Below are positions 22,436-64,000 of a DNA stretch of 64,000 nt, piece by piece (position 1 is the stretch's first letter; each line of letters begins with the position of its first letter). The stretch covers positions 53,080,246 through 53,144,245 of the forward strand of contig JAPXFY010000026.1 of NCBI GenBank assembly GCA_030674185.1, in the 5' to 3' direction. The position numbers and the translations under genes were made by a program. Source of the DNA: Monoplex corrugatus (lineage: Eukaryota; Mollusca; Gastropoda; Littorinimorpha; Ranellidae). Under the pieces are notes generated by a model. That model had not been told where the DNA came from, searched no databases, and saw nothing but the letters and a program-made list of their open reading frames with translations.

Positions 22436-24065
22436 ATGTCTATGAGCAACAAGATCGCTGAATTGCTCACTGGAGCGAAAATTGATCAAGCTGTTTTTCC
22501 TCACAAAATGTTAAAGCCCAAAATACAGATTCTGTTCTCCACCATGTCTGATCTACTTGGCACTGAGAAATCAAGTCCCCTACCATCCAGATGATCTCCC
22601 CTCTGCCTTTTCCACATTTTTCTACACCAAGATTCTCAATTTGCGTACCAAACAATTCCAGACCCTCAGTTTACTGGTAATTCCTCTCCTCTCTCTCCAC
22701 CCAGATCTGAGACTGAGATCTTAATGATCCTCAAAGAAATGTGTTTCAAATTTTGCAGACTTGACCCCGTTCCAGCCTCTCTCTTCTCAACAATCTATCA
22801 GCAACTTCTTCCATCAATCACATCCATCCTCAATTCTTCTTTAGTCTCAGGAGTCTTCCCTTCTGCTTTCAAGACTGCCAATTCGCAAGAAAAACAATCT
22901 TGATCCGGATGACCTGAAAATCATAGACCCATATCAACTCTCTCAGTTCTCTCCAAACTCCTTGAGAAAGTGGTACTAAAACAACTGAATGAGCATGTCT
23001 CTTTAAATCGTCTCCACCATCTTTACCAGTCTGCCTATCGAGCAAACCACAGTACAGAAACAACTCTTGTTCACATAATCATTGAATTTTTTCTTGCTTC
23101 TGATGCTGATAAATTTCTCTCTTAATATTTCTCGATCTGTCTGCTACCTGTGATACCACTGACTACTCCATCCTTCTGTCTCGTCTTGAACATACTTCTG
23201 GAATTCATAGCACTGCTCGTACTTGGTTCTCCGCCTGTCTCTCTGATCGCTTTTGGTCAGTACTTGTCAACGGAAGTCATTCTGAGTTTGCTAAGCTTTT
23301 TGCGGAGTTCCTCAACGTTCTGTGCTAGGATTGGATGACACAAACTAAACTACAATTGAATGGTGATAAAACTGAAGCCAAACCAGTTGGCACCAAAAAC
23401 AAACTTGTTTCTCTTACACCGAATATCACCCAGTTAGATGACATCATCCTTCTCTCTGATTCTGTCAAAAACCTGGATGTGACCTTTCTATACAGAAGTT
23501 TCTGACCAAGACCTGCAAATCACGCTACCACCAGATTCGGCGCATTGGTTACATTCGAAAAGACCTATCAACTGAGGCTGCATCTAAGCTTGTGACATCT
23601 GTTACTTTGTCTCATCTTGATTACTGTAACGCTATCCTTTCTGGACTACCAGCTTCTTCTCTCCTCTGTCTGCAGCGCATACAAAACACAGCTGCTTGTT
23701 CCGTCCTCAGAAAGAAAACATTTGATCATGTCAGTCCTCTCCTTCGCTCTCTCCGTTGATTTCCTATTTCGAACAGAACTGAACGTAAGCTGGGTATCTT
23801 GTGCAACAAATCTATTCTTCAGGCTGCTCCACCCTATATTTGTGACAACATCAATATTTATAAGCCAGCTCTCACCTTGCGCTCAGTTTCAGACACTCTT
23901 TTCCTTCGAGTTCCTAGATATAAACTATCAATTGTTGACCAGTGTCTTTTGCAGTTTCAGGACCGTCTGTCTGGAATGGACTTCCACTCTGCCTTCGCTT
24001 AAGACCTACCATTTCTGCTTTTAAATCCGGTTTAAAGACCCCATCTCTTTTCCCGACAATGAATT
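22436..24065 (+). mobile_element. Decayed L2/CR1-like non-LTR retrotransposon
   Basis: Conceptual translation across several frames gives reverse-transcriptase pieces in the right order: KIAELLTGAKIDQAVFPHKM (22446 on), LDPVPASLFSTIYQQLLPS, a HRPIST-LSVLSKLLEKVV block near 22925, SAYRANHSTETTLVH near 23035, LQLNGDKTEA near 23352, then SHLDYCNAILSGLPASSLL (23610 on), CLQRIQNTAAC, and FDHVSPLLRSLR. These are typical of L2/CR1 polymerases (finger, palm and thumb segments). Stops, frameshifts and missing palm sequence around the catalytic site show that it is dead. The clade is inferred. Confidence 0.8.
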
Positions 24066-24189
24066 CTACAACTAGCTCTCTCCTTCAGTTTGTGTAGGTC
24101 TTTTTTGTCCATTGTATGCAGGTCTCCGTTGCTCGTATGTGTGTGTATGTCTAGTGCGTGAGTGCGCTTTGATTTGAATTATCACGACT

Positions 24190-24350
24190 TGACGTCATAT
24201 CATCATCATCATCATCATTGTCATTTCTTCATTTATATATTTCTCCATTCTCCAATGCCCAAAGAGTAAATAAAAATATTCATTAGAATACAATCGTATA
24301 AAAGTAAATAACACGACAACTAGCACATGACGTGGTGAGAGCTTACATAC
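24190..24350. other. Unassigned, short (ATC)n
   Basis: A (CAT)n/(ATC)n run at 24197-24217 follows the LINE remnant and may be a retroelement tail. Nothing else is supported. Confidence 0.4.
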
Positions 24351-24733
24351 ACTGAGAGAGAGAGAGAGGGGGGGAGAGAGAGGGAGAGACGAGAGGAGAG
24401 AGAGAGAAAGAGAGAGACGAGAGAGAAAGGAGAGAGAACGGAGAGAGAAAAGAGAGAGAGACAGACAGGCAGAGAGATAGAAAGGAGAGAGAAGAGACAG
24501 ACAGACAGACAGACAGAAAGGAAGGAGGGGGGAGAGAGAAGAGACAGACAGACGAAGGGGGGGAGAGAGACAGACAGACAGACAGAGAGGAAGAGGAGAC
24601 AGACACAAGAGAAGACAGACAGAGACAGACAGAGAGAGAAGACAAGAGAGACAGACAGAGACAGACAGAGAGAGAGACAGAGGAGAGAGACAGAGAGAGA
24701 CAGAGAGAGAGAGAGACAGAGAGAGAGAGAGAC

Positions 24734-24780
<47 letters not shown>
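24351..24780. repeat. 430-bp polypurine (GA)n/(GACA)n block
   Basis: Nearly pure purine on the plus strand with GACAGACA sub-blocks. Ser-Leu-Cys frames on the minus strand are artefacts. Confidence 0.96.
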
Positions 24781-24784
<4 letters not shown>

Positions 24785-25078
24785 CATCATGTGAAGGTTA
24801 ATGCGTTTCGCTTGTTGTAATATCTAGGCAGTAGGCCTAAGCTTCTGGTATGTAGGTTTACAGCCTCTATGGTGTCCTGACCGTGTCAAGCATGCACTGA
24901 TTGGAAACTTTGATCGACCTTGCGTCTTACTGAGAATGCTCTGATCGTGTTTCCATCTCCACATGTCTTCGTGTTATGGCCTGTATAATATCTGTGTGCA
25001 AGAAGTCATGTCTGTACCAAAAAGGCACAACAATAGTAGGACTTGGATTTCCACGATAAAAGCCCCACGCTTATATAT
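24781..25078. other. Unassigned sequence
   Basis: No gene, RNA or repeat family identified. Confidence 0.35.
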
Positions 25079-25232
25079 AATTTATATATATGTACACACA
25101 CACACACACACATATATAGATATATCTATATCTATATCGGTATCTATATCTATATCTATGTCTGTGTCTACATCGATGTCAATATCTATATCTCTGTCTA
25201 TATCGATATCTATCTCCTTATATGTATATAAA
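25079..25232. repeat. TA/CA and (ATATCT)n simple repeats
   Basis: ATATAT, CACACA and then about 100 bp of interrupted TATATC hexamers. Confidence 0.9.
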
Positions 25233-25300
25233 CCCGTAAGTTCTGCTGGATTAGAAGTGCAGTGTATAAATCCTTACCCACTGGGTACTGCCAAAACTTG

Positions 25301-25376
25301 TGGTCTGCTGAAGGATCGAATCCACGACCCTTATGTTATCAGCATGTCGCTCTAACCAAGGGAGCTAAAGGGACCG
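25301..25376 (-). repeat. tRNA-Ile-like SINE head
   Basis: Read on the minus strand: GGTCCCTTTAGCTCCCTTGG, TTAGAGCGACATGCTGATAA, CATAAGGGTCGTGGATTCGA, TCCTTCAGCAGACC. A box, anticodon-loop CTGATAAC (GAT), B box GGATTCGATCC and partly pairing GGTC/GACC ends are visible. The stems are weak and non-tRNA sequence continues downstream, so a SINE head is more likely than a gene. Confidence 0.55.
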
Positions 25377-25394
25377 CTGTAGACATCGCATGAT

Positions 25395-25960
25395 GCTATT
25401 GTTTATTGTTTTATTGTTTTGTTGTTTAAAGTCCAGCCGACTGCGTAGATAGGGCTATAATCGTTTCAAAGCACACACAAAACTTCACCAGAGAAAAAGA
25501 AAGAAAGAAAATTAAGTACCCACATCAATGCATTCGCTCACATAATCTAAGGATATGCCCTGGCGTTGACCACTCCGTCCAATTTATCGCACAGAGGATC
25601 TAAAAAAACACCTGAATACAGATTCAAATATACGTAAGGACACAAAAACATGCATAAAAACAGGCACTAATTACCTAAAATTGCTTCCGCATATCTCACT
25701 TCCCAAGAGCCAAAAAGGCATTCAATACATGTACCCATTTATCAATCCTTAGAAAAGGTACGTAAGACTTTATCGAACGCATACAGGTGAATGGATCAGC
25801 AAGGTAGAAAATAAAAGAAAGAAATGACAGACAGCAAAGGAACAAAGAGAGTGACAGACAAGACAAAATTTCTAGCACAGAATTTCCAGAAGGTGGAGAT
25901 ACTATTTATACTGAAAGAGTCCCCGACATCCACACGGGGGAAGCTTGATGCTAGAAATGA
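25395..25960 (-). repeat. Dispersed retroposon with CAGTCGGCTGGACTTTAAAC tail
   Basis: On the minus strand the 3' end reads GATTATAGCCCTATCTACGC then AGTCGGCTGGACTTTAAAC and a CAAAACAATAAAA tail. Partial plus-strand copies are at 55545-55630, 60000-60150 and 61115-61310 with the same order (GTACTTgATTTTCTTT, tTTGAAA, GCCC-GAT-TGGCTCT, TGGGCTTTAA). The interior (ATCCTTAGATTATGTGAG, GGATCCTCTGTGCGATAAATT-type) is also partly seen near 57120-57160. Confidence 0.65.
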
Positions 25961-26243
25961 TCACAGTCAACACATGAATAAGACAGACCTACGCTAAATA
26001 CAAAAACAAACAAAAATAAACAAATGAAATAAAAAGAAATTTAAAAATGAGGGGGGGGGGGGGAAACATTTGTTTTATGAAACCAGAATTTGACATTTGA
26101 GTCAACACATGCCCTTTAGCATAGTTGTCATACACACATCATTCATGCAGCCATACGTATAGGTCGGCTCAATAATGGAAGTAGGCCTAATGTTTGTTAC
26201 TGTGGGAAAAGCAGCTAATACACATACACATAATATGACCGTG

Positions 26244-26248
<5 letters not shown>
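25961..26248. other. Unassigned sequence with G12 run
   Basis: A poly(G) run lies at 26051-26062. No gene is supported. Confidence 0.4.
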
Positions 26249-26326
<78 letters not shown>

Positions 26327-26721
26327 GCACACAACACAATCTGATTTTTCTTTAGTTACAACACACGCGCGAGTGTGCGCGCACACACACGCACACGCAC
26401 ATTTGATTTTTTTAATTTACAACACCACACACTCACACACACACGCACGCGCGCACGCACACACACACACACACACACACGGACACACACGGACACACAC
26501 AGACAAGACACACACGCGCGCGCGCGCGCACACACGCACACACACACACGCATGCAAAACTCAGTTTCTGAAACTACAATTCTTCAGTACTACGTGCTCA
26601 TTATCATAATGCGCATGCATATGCATATGTTTCACGCTTTCAAGGGGGCAAAGTAAAGACTGTAACAGAAAAGATCACACACACACACACACACAACACA
26701 CACACACACACACACACACAC

Positions 26722-26755
<34 letters not shown>

Positions 26756-26815
26756 ACACACACAACAGCACACAACATACACACAACACGCCCACGTAAG
26801 CTAACAAACATGAGA
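26249..26815. repeat. (CA)n blocks with CG-containing interruptions
   Basis: CA tracts at about 26249-26323, 26379-26555 and 26675-26790, separated by short unique pieces. The middle block has CGCGCGCG (26515-26529), alternating purine-pyrimidine. Confidence 0.95.
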
Positions 26816-26825
26816 AATTTACTTT

Positions 26826-27326
26826 GTGAATTCCTGGTCAAACAGACACCACAACCTACATTTCCTCCCAACCACCCCTCCCCGCCCCCTCTACCAGCGA
26901 CTAACCTGTACTAATCTGCCACCAGAACAACATCAGACTATCGTACGCTCTCACCCACTGGTAGATAACATTCAGAAAACACACATTACGACCATACAAA
27001 AAGTAAGGCACTTACTTGATAAATCTGTATTGAAAAGGCACCATATGCAGCCTAACTTTTTTTGTTCTAAAGTAAAACCTGTACTATTTTACAATTCACC
27101 ACTACACGAAAAACGAACTGCGCACAAATTAACGATCATACGCAGTTTTGTAGTCGACCTACAAACACAGGATACTTACTTGGTGAATCTGTACGAACAG
27201 AAAAGTACACAGTCGACTGTTTTCCCCAAGTCTGTGCTATTTTACAATCCTTTGCCACGTTCAGGAAAACTAAGACAACGGACGATAGATGGAACGGTTT
27301 TCGCCCTGGCACTACGTGGACTTTAG
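26826..27326 (+). other. Unassigned 166-codon open frame with an internal repeat
   Basis: The frame has ordinary amino-acid composition but no recognised domain. It contains two diverged versions of one segment about 165 bp apart: KPVLFYNSPLHEKRTAHKLT (near 27075) and KSVLFYNPLPRSGKLRQRT (near 27228), each preceded by (C/T)TTACTTG(A/G)T(A/G)AATCTGTA. No splice sites or other copies support it as an exon; it may be part of an unrecognised repeat. Confidence 0.25.
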
Positions 27327-27330
27327 TACG

Positions 27331-27596
27331 TACTCCTTGAACACCACAGCACGTGGTGGCTCGTTCATTATTCTGTTTACAGGTTGCTTGGCAGCCCAGC
27401 GTTCTACACAATGAGGCCATACATACAATGGCTCCCAGCTTAAGTTAATTCAAGTTCGGCCTTGCAGCAAGTAGGTTTGGTTGGTTGGTTGGCTGGATGG
27501 CTGGTTGGTTATTAGCTGAATGGTTCACTGATTTTAGCTTGCGTCAGTCGGCTGGTTTTCGTTTTTGACTTTTGATTATTTTTAGTGGGAAGTGAT
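27331..27596. other. Unassigned sequence
   Basis: Contains a short (TTGG)n run near 27478-27510. No gene is supported. Confidence 0.35.
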
Positions 27597-27706
27597 TTGC
27601 TCTCTCTGTCTGTCTGTCTGTCTGTCTGTCTCTGCCTGCCTGCCTGTCTGTCTGTCTGTCTCTCTGTCTGCCTACCTGTCTCTCTGTCTTTGTCTGTCTG
27701 TCTGTC

Positions 27707-27769
<63 letters not shown>
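27597..27769. repeat. (TCTG)n and (TC)n microsatellite
   Basis: TCTG/CCTG tetranucleotide repeats followed by pure (TC)n. Confidence 0.97.
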
Positions 27770-27770
<1 letters not shown>

Positions 27771-28189
27771 AGATGGACTGATTGTGATTGCATTTTTTTC
27801 TAACGGTAAAGACAATGACACAATACAACAATGTTTGATTTTTTTTTTCATGTCCATTTTGTCAAAATATACTTGACAAAGCTTCAAAAACAAACAAACA
27901 AGCAAGCAAACAAACAAACAAACAAATAAAAAACCAAAAGTTTTGTTAGAGTAATGATTCGGAATAGCAATAAAACTCCGAGGTACGAAATTAAGACATT
28001 GAAAACAACCTTTTTTTAGCATTTATTTTTGACAAAGTGCAATTTTGCATACATGCATAAAAAGAATCACATTAAATAATTATGTGTGTAAAGGAATATA
28101 TTTTCATTACAGGTAATTGTGGACGTGAAGGAATACATTTCCCTTATACTTTTCTGTCAAATTCTTTCTTTTACATTCACTGTGTGCTC

Positions 28190-28400
28190 TGCTTCTTTTA
28201 GTCCGTTTCTCCCACTGGACGAAGCAGCAGGGAAGTTTCAGTCTTTTTCTCCTCATTTTTGTATTTGGTGTTTGTTTGTCTGAGATCTTACATTTACACT
28301 TGACAAAGGCCAGTTGGCCGAAAAATTACGCCTGTCTTGTCTGGTTTATATTAAATACGCGTTCTGATTCTATTTTCGTGTTTTTCTGGTTCCTTTCCGC
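28190..28400. repeat. Possible Penelope-like/LTR-type terminal sequence
   Basis: The motif TTGACAAAGGCCAGTTGGCC followed by GAAAAATTACGCC resembles the terminal repeats of Penelope-like elements as I remember them. There is no linked coding region here. Weak call. Confidence 0.3.
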
Positions 28401-28547
28401 TCTGTTACGTAGTTAGATGATTTCTATCACTTCTGCTAGCTTAAGTCTGGATAGTTCGCACTGCATATGTATGGATGCACTTCTCCTCTGGCTATTCAAG
28501 CAGCAAGTCTGTTAAGTTCTACATACACGAAACGTGTCACCGGCTTT

Positions 28548-29140
28548 CATCATCATCATCGTGTGCCTTGCCACATGGCGTTGGCAATCATGGCCCTACA
28601 TATGCATCTATCCCTGGTCGCCACAAGCACATCTTCCACCCTCTCTGTCCTCAGCCATCCTGCAAGTCCATCCATTATTTTCTCCCTGGGTCTACCTGCT
28701 GTTCTCTTTCCCTCCAGCTTTCCTGTTGTGACCAGGTGCTCTAATTCCCTTTTCTTCATAAAATGGCCTATAAATGTTGCTTGTCTTTTCCTAATCTTTC
28801 TTATTAATGATCTTCTTGTGTCTGCCTCCATCAAGATTGTCTTGTTTATTTTCTTTGCTGTCCATGGTACTCTCAACATCCTTCTTAGAAACCACATTTT
28901 GGCTGCCTCAATCTTGTTCTGGCTTTGCGTGCTGACTGTCCATGCCTCACAACCGTATAACATTATCGGTTCTAGATAACATTCAAGAACTCTCTTCCTG
29001 ATGTTAATTGATAGGCATTTGTTGATAAGGATGCTTTTCATCTTCTTGAATGCTGTTTTGGCTTGGCCGATTCTGCTGGCTATATCTGATGTACATCAGC
29101 CATCTGGTGAGATGACCGTTCCCAGATATTTAAACTTTGG
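28548..29140 (-). mobile_element. RTE-like LINE 3' fragment, copy E
   Basis: The minus-strand frame 28556-29041 (161 codons, uninterrupted) reads LINKCLSINIRKRVLECYLE, ILAAS/IEAAKMWFLRRMLRVP, WTAKKINKTILMEADTRRS, ELEHLVTTGKLEGKRTAGRP. The 3' end GCCATGTGGCAAGGCACACG and ATGATGATGATG tail match the other copies. The best-preserved C terminus in the window. Confidence 0.87.
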
Positions 29141-29304
29141 GAGGTTGTAACCTTCACATTGAAGGACTTGAATACTGACACAGCGCTCTGGGTGTGTTTT
29201 CTGGGCGGATCCACAACCTTCAGCCATGCAGATTTTCTTTTTCTTTCTTCTTCTTTTCTTTTCTTCTTTTTTTTCCATCTCGTTGTATTTCAGACCAGAG
29301 TAAT

Positions 29305-29374
29305 GTTTATGCTTTGCTAACCTGGTTGACAATGCAGGATGCTGGTGAACAGAGTGCCGAAGTCAAAGGGTTAA
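29305..29374. repeat. Solo unit of the 70-bp satellite
   Basis: TTATGCTTTGCTAACCTGGT, TGACAATGCAGGATGCTGGT, GAACAGAGTGCCGAAGTCAA, AGGGTTAA: one 70-bp unit 8.3 kb from the array, ending with TTAA at 29371-29374. Confidence 0.8.
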
Positions 29375-30842
<1,468 letters not shown>

Positions 30843-31279
30843 GAACATTTATTTATTTATTTGTTTATTTCTTTAAAATTAATTTTCAGATAGAGTACAT
30901 TATAATTTACTTCACACGCACAGTCATTCAACATCTTGTGGATGAAAGATTCAAATTCTTGTAATTGAGATTGCACGTTTTTTCATGTTACACAAACACT
31001 CAATAAATCAGACAATATTTTAAAGGGCTATAAAGTGCATATCTTCTAAATAACAAAAAGCTAGAATTCAATTTTGCATCTTGGCGCGGCCCAAGTACGC
31101 CATTAGGCTACATTATAGCAATAGAGCACAGAGGTTCAGATCTCTACTTCGCGTTGTTGAACATTAGTTCCCCTCCCCCCCCCCCCCAAAAAAAAATTAT
31201 CATAACAAAAATCATACTCAGTTTATTATAGAAACAGTGAATTTAGACATAGCAATATTGGGTAAACCAAACATCTCAT
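30843..31279. other. Unassigned AT-rich sequence
   Basis: A C-run/A-run (CCCCCCCCCCCCCAAAAAAAAA) lies near 31172-31195. Nothing else is supported. Confidence 0.35.
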
Positions 31280-31475
31280 AGTTGTACAACAAGAAAGGTA
31301 GTGGGGAAAAGAATACCAGGAAGACCCAGGGAATAAATATTGGACAGTTTTGCAGAGTGGATGGGGACAAAAAGGGGAGGAGGTATACTTTGTGACTTAC
31401 AGCGACGAACGAGAGATTCGTATGAAGGGTCATGATGATGATGATGATGATGATCGCCAATGCCATGCTGTAAGG
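31280..31475 (+). mobile_element. Highly decayed RTE-like LINE 3' fragment, copy F
   Basis: GGGGAAAAGAATACCAGGAA, GACCCAGGGA, AGATTCGTATGAAGGGTCAT and GCCAATGCCATGC align to the 3' end of the RTE-like family. A (GAT)n run (31433-31453) sits inside the end sequence rather than after it. Confidence 0.7.
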
Positions 31476-31689
31476 CACATGGCGATCACTCAGTTGCGAG
31501 AAGATGATAAATCAAGGACTTTGGGCACAAACAGGCTGGTGATAAGCAACAGTAATATATAGGCCCTACAGGTAATGGATATGAAAGCGCGTAATGTATT
31601 TCTGAACATCAAATTTGAAAACAATAGCTTGCAGACGAAACCGTGAAGGAAAATTTCTGTTAGAGTTATCTTTTCGCGTGCCCGATAAA

Positions 31690-31799
31690 ATTATGTCGCA
31701 GATGGCGCTTTCCTACCTATTTTTAACCAACGAGAAAGCCTACTTTTCTGCGCCATTAGCCTACTGCTTCCTTTTTAGCTGCGCCATTTTGTTAAGACC
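31690..31799 (+). promoter_or_regulatory. Putative promoter/5' UTR of the FUBP-like gene with three YY1-type cores
   Basis: Immediately upstream of the start codon are CAGATGGCG (31699-31707) and two reversed cores GCGCCATT (31750-31757 and 31781-31788). AAnATGGCGnC is the YY1 consensus. No TATA box is obvious. The transcription start is not determined. Confidence 0.4.
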
Positions 31800-62179
<30,380 letters not shown>

Positions 62180-62615
62180 GTGAGTCTATGAATGTGCAGC
62201 ATTGAAAATCATGTAGACACACTATCAACTGCATTTTCTATATATGTCTTTGCCTTGACAGTAGTACAGTCCATACATACAGTTATACATATTAACCCAT
62301 ATTTGACTTATCAGTCTGAATCTTGAATCGGTCATTGTGAACCTAAGGCATACAGCTGTATTTTCAGCTGTCAGAATGGGCCTTTCAGGCTGATTGTGGA
62401 ATGGATTGAATCACTAGTTTGAAACTGCTGTAGTTCATGTTAACTTGTAAAATACTGCATAAAGTTAGGTTTTTGGGAATAGGCACGGTTGTATCTACAT
62501 GACAGAAAAGTTTACCTAGTCTCTCAAATGTTTTGATATTCAAACTGAAGTACATATTTTGAAATTGAAAAATGAAATAAGCAACAAAAAAAACCACCTT
62601 CCAGCAAGTTCGTTT
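62180..62615. other. FUBP-like intron 6, unassigned
   Basis: AT-rich; no feature supported before the TTAA at 62616. Confidence 0.4.
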
Positions 62616-63115
62616 TTAACCCATGTTACCGCAGAGCGCCCGCCAGCGCCCGCTGTAAATCGTAATAGCGTTTACTGTGGAGCGCCCGCTGTGCACGTGG
62701 CCACTATGGACGTGGCCATCATTGTTTACATAAACGAGAATCCTGCGAGAGTGAGAGCTTCATTTTGGCGACTTCCTGCCCTGCATTTAGAACTTTACAG
62801 TGTCAAAATCGATCAAGTTTTCACGGTGCTACGAATTTTCAAAGTTTGGAAAATGAGTCTCATGACCGATGAGGAGTTATGGCGCGCGGTGTCTGTTGAG
62901 TGATGAAGGAGAAAATTTTGAAGGTTTTACCGTAGAGGATCTTGTTAGTAAAGTTGATCCATGTGATGTAGAAAGTGACCTAGATATCGACTTGGAAGCT
63001 GTTGCCGCCGAGTTCGACGAGAGTGAGAGTGACAGCGAAGGTGGGTCGAGTGTCGATCAATTGCCTGACCTCGAAACCGAAAATGGCAGGACGTTTTCGG
63101 CTCGGTTTCAGTAAA
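62616..63115 (+). mobile_element. PiggyBac-like element remnant A
   Basis: TTAA at 62616-62619 is followed by CCCATGTTACCGCAGAGCGC and repeated GAGCGCCCGC motifs, then an acidic reading frame. TTAA plus CCC is the standard piggyBac insertion pattern. The right end is not identified. Confidence 0.5.
62853..63114 (+). pseudogene. Frameshifted N terminus of a piggyBac-like transposase
   Basis: MSLMTDEELWRA starts at 62853 and stops at VSVE. The neighbouring frame continues LLSDEGENFEGFTVEDLVSK, then an acidic stretch LDIDLEAVAAEFDESESDSE, and stops at 63114 with no catalytic domain. The sense of the reading suggests a single frameshift at about 62885. Acidic N termini are typical of piggyBac transposases; family assignment is inferred. 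Confidence 0.45.
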
Positions 63116-63399
63116 GCAATTTTTTGAAAATGTTGTTGTTGTGCATGATCTGCCTGTTGATCTGCATTTTCATAAGTATACCCTCCCCCCCCCCCCCCCT
63201 TGTGTGTGTGTGTGTGATTGAAAAATGATGTTATTGGTATGTGAGTGAGGTTATTTGTTTATGTAACAGCGCAGTGAGTCGAACTGAGAATAGTGCTGTA
63301 CAAAAGCTATTTATTATTATTATTAGTATTGGTGCAAGCTTTGCACAGTTTCATGCTCAGCTTCTACAGTAGACTTTGTTCTGGGTCATTTGCAGGCCA
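63116..63399. other. Unassigned, poly(C) and ATT repeats
   Basis: A C-rich run is at 63186-63199 and a (TTA)n run at 63311-63325. No gene is supported. Confidence 0.4.
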
Positions 63400-64000
63400 T
63401 TAACTCACTCGCTGCCACTGGCCTGATATGCGGACATTGTACGACGAAGCGTTAGCGACCACGGTCCGTATATTCGGATTCGGATTTTGAAAATTCGCGC
63501 TGTCCGAGTGACGTATCGGATACGAAACTCAAGAACTGAGATGATTCCTTAGTTATCCCCTAACAGCTTTTTATTCACTTGCGCCGCGTGCGATGCATGG
63601 GTCACTCGCTAGCCAATGATAACAAAGGGCACCGTCGGTCAGCTCTACTCCATGATCGGCAAGATTGCGTCGCGACGAAGTGTTCGACACAGTAGGGCTG
63701 GTGATTTATTAGTTAGCATTGAAGACGCACTGGAATTGATCCAGACTGAAGGGTTAGACGTCGAAGAAGACATCAGCGATTCTTGTGATGAGGATTTCGA
63801 CTCCTACAGTGTGGAGACAGACGTGGATTCCGACAGTAAAGTGGGCGCTGATAGTGACGAGGAAGCAGACGAAACTGTGCCAGCACATGGGCCTCAGCAA
63901 CAAGCGTCTGATTCGCACACTGACACTGAAATCGGCGAAGAAGTTGACGATTTTAGGGCTGTGTTTACTGATGATTGTACTGACAATTTAGATTTCTTTC
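63400..64000 (+). mobile_element. PiggyBac-like element B, left end (continues beyond the window)
   Basis: TTAA at 63400-63403 followed by CTCACTCGCTGCCACTGGCC, CpG-rich subterminal sequence and, from 63616, an acidic open frame. The right end is outside the window. Confidence 0.55.
63616..64000 (+). CDS. N terminus of a putative piggyBac-like transposase, partial
   Basis: An open frame runs from an upstream in-frame stop (TAG at 63610) through ATG 63616 (or ATG 63652) to the window end without interruption, about 128 codons. From the second ATG it reads MIGKIASRRSVRHSRAGDLL, VSIEDALELIQTEGLDVEED, then ISDSCDEDFDSYSVETDVDS and more Asp/Glu/Ser-rich sequence. A basic start followed by a long acidic stretch is usual for piggyBac transposase N termini, before the DDE core. 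No catalytic residue is inside the window, so the family call rests on composition and the TTAA context. Confidence 0.5.
   Translation, partial: MITKGTVGQLYSMIGKIASRRSVRHSRAGDLLVSIEDALELIQTEGLDVEEDISDSCDEDFDSYSVETDVDSDSKVGADSDEEADETVPAHGPQQQASDSHTDTEIGEEVDDFRAVFTDDCTDNLDFF

Noticed and set aside
63785..63991. 68-codon frame ending at 63991
   Set aside because: It is out of frame with the longer acidic frame from 63616, which runs unbroken to the window end and has more protein-like composition.

Overview
The window is eukaryotic, intron-rich and very repeat-rich, almost certainly from an invertebrate animal. The protein signatures and the style of the dispersed repeats (tRNA-derived SINEs, RTE-like LINEs with GAT tails, a Penelope-like fragment, long CA/GT microsatellites) look molluscan, probably gastropod. 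That taxonomic reading is an impression from repeat families, not a search result. There are no operons, rRNAs or CRISPR arrays.

Host genes. (1) Left edge, minus strand: two consecutive coding exons (3804-3974, then 449-669) with matching splice phases belong to one conserved protein I cannot name. (2) Plus strand, 31800 to beyond the right edge: a FUBP/KHSRP-family KH-domain gene (the family of Drosophila PSI). I place six exons with continuous phase (31800-31853, 46796-46844, 54812-54881, 60690-60853, 61394-61523, 61996-62179). They encode the N-terminal helix, a full KH1 domain and the start of KH2. The rest lies outside the window.

The most interesting object is in intron 1 of the FUBP-like gene: an apparently complete 6.6-kb DNA transposon (32346-38957). 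It has perfect 16-bp terminal inverted repeats, a perfect 7-bp target-site duplication (GTTATAG), and one two-exon gene for a ~1,310-residue protein. That protein has a coiled coil, an RNase H-like core with a CNAH (C-x2-H) motif of the kind found in hAT/KDZ-type transposases, and a C-terminal SH3/Tudor-like segment. Its start codon lies inside a perfect YY1 consensus. The 7-bp duplication does not match standard hAT elements (8 bp).

Other regions. 0-9 kb: minus-strand exons, microsatellites, 24-bp minisatellites, exon-boundary-derived tandem repeats, a nested tRNA/SINE/LINE insertion and several RTE-like LINE fragments. 9.0-13.9 kb: a 39/41-bp minisatellite with a 357-bp higher-order duplication. 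14.9-21.0 kb: a 70-bp satellite that begins at a TTAA-bounded hairpin, with a related hairpin at 3 kb and a solo unit at 29.3 kb. 21-31 kb: SINEs, simple repeats, a decayed L2/CR1-like LINE and more RTE pieces. 39-60 kb: FUBP introns with two further TIR elements (41884-42693 and 49866-51121), SINEs and a Penelope-like fragment. 62.6-64.0 kb: two TTAA-flanked piggyBac-like 5' ends, the second with an intact acidic reading frame running off the window.
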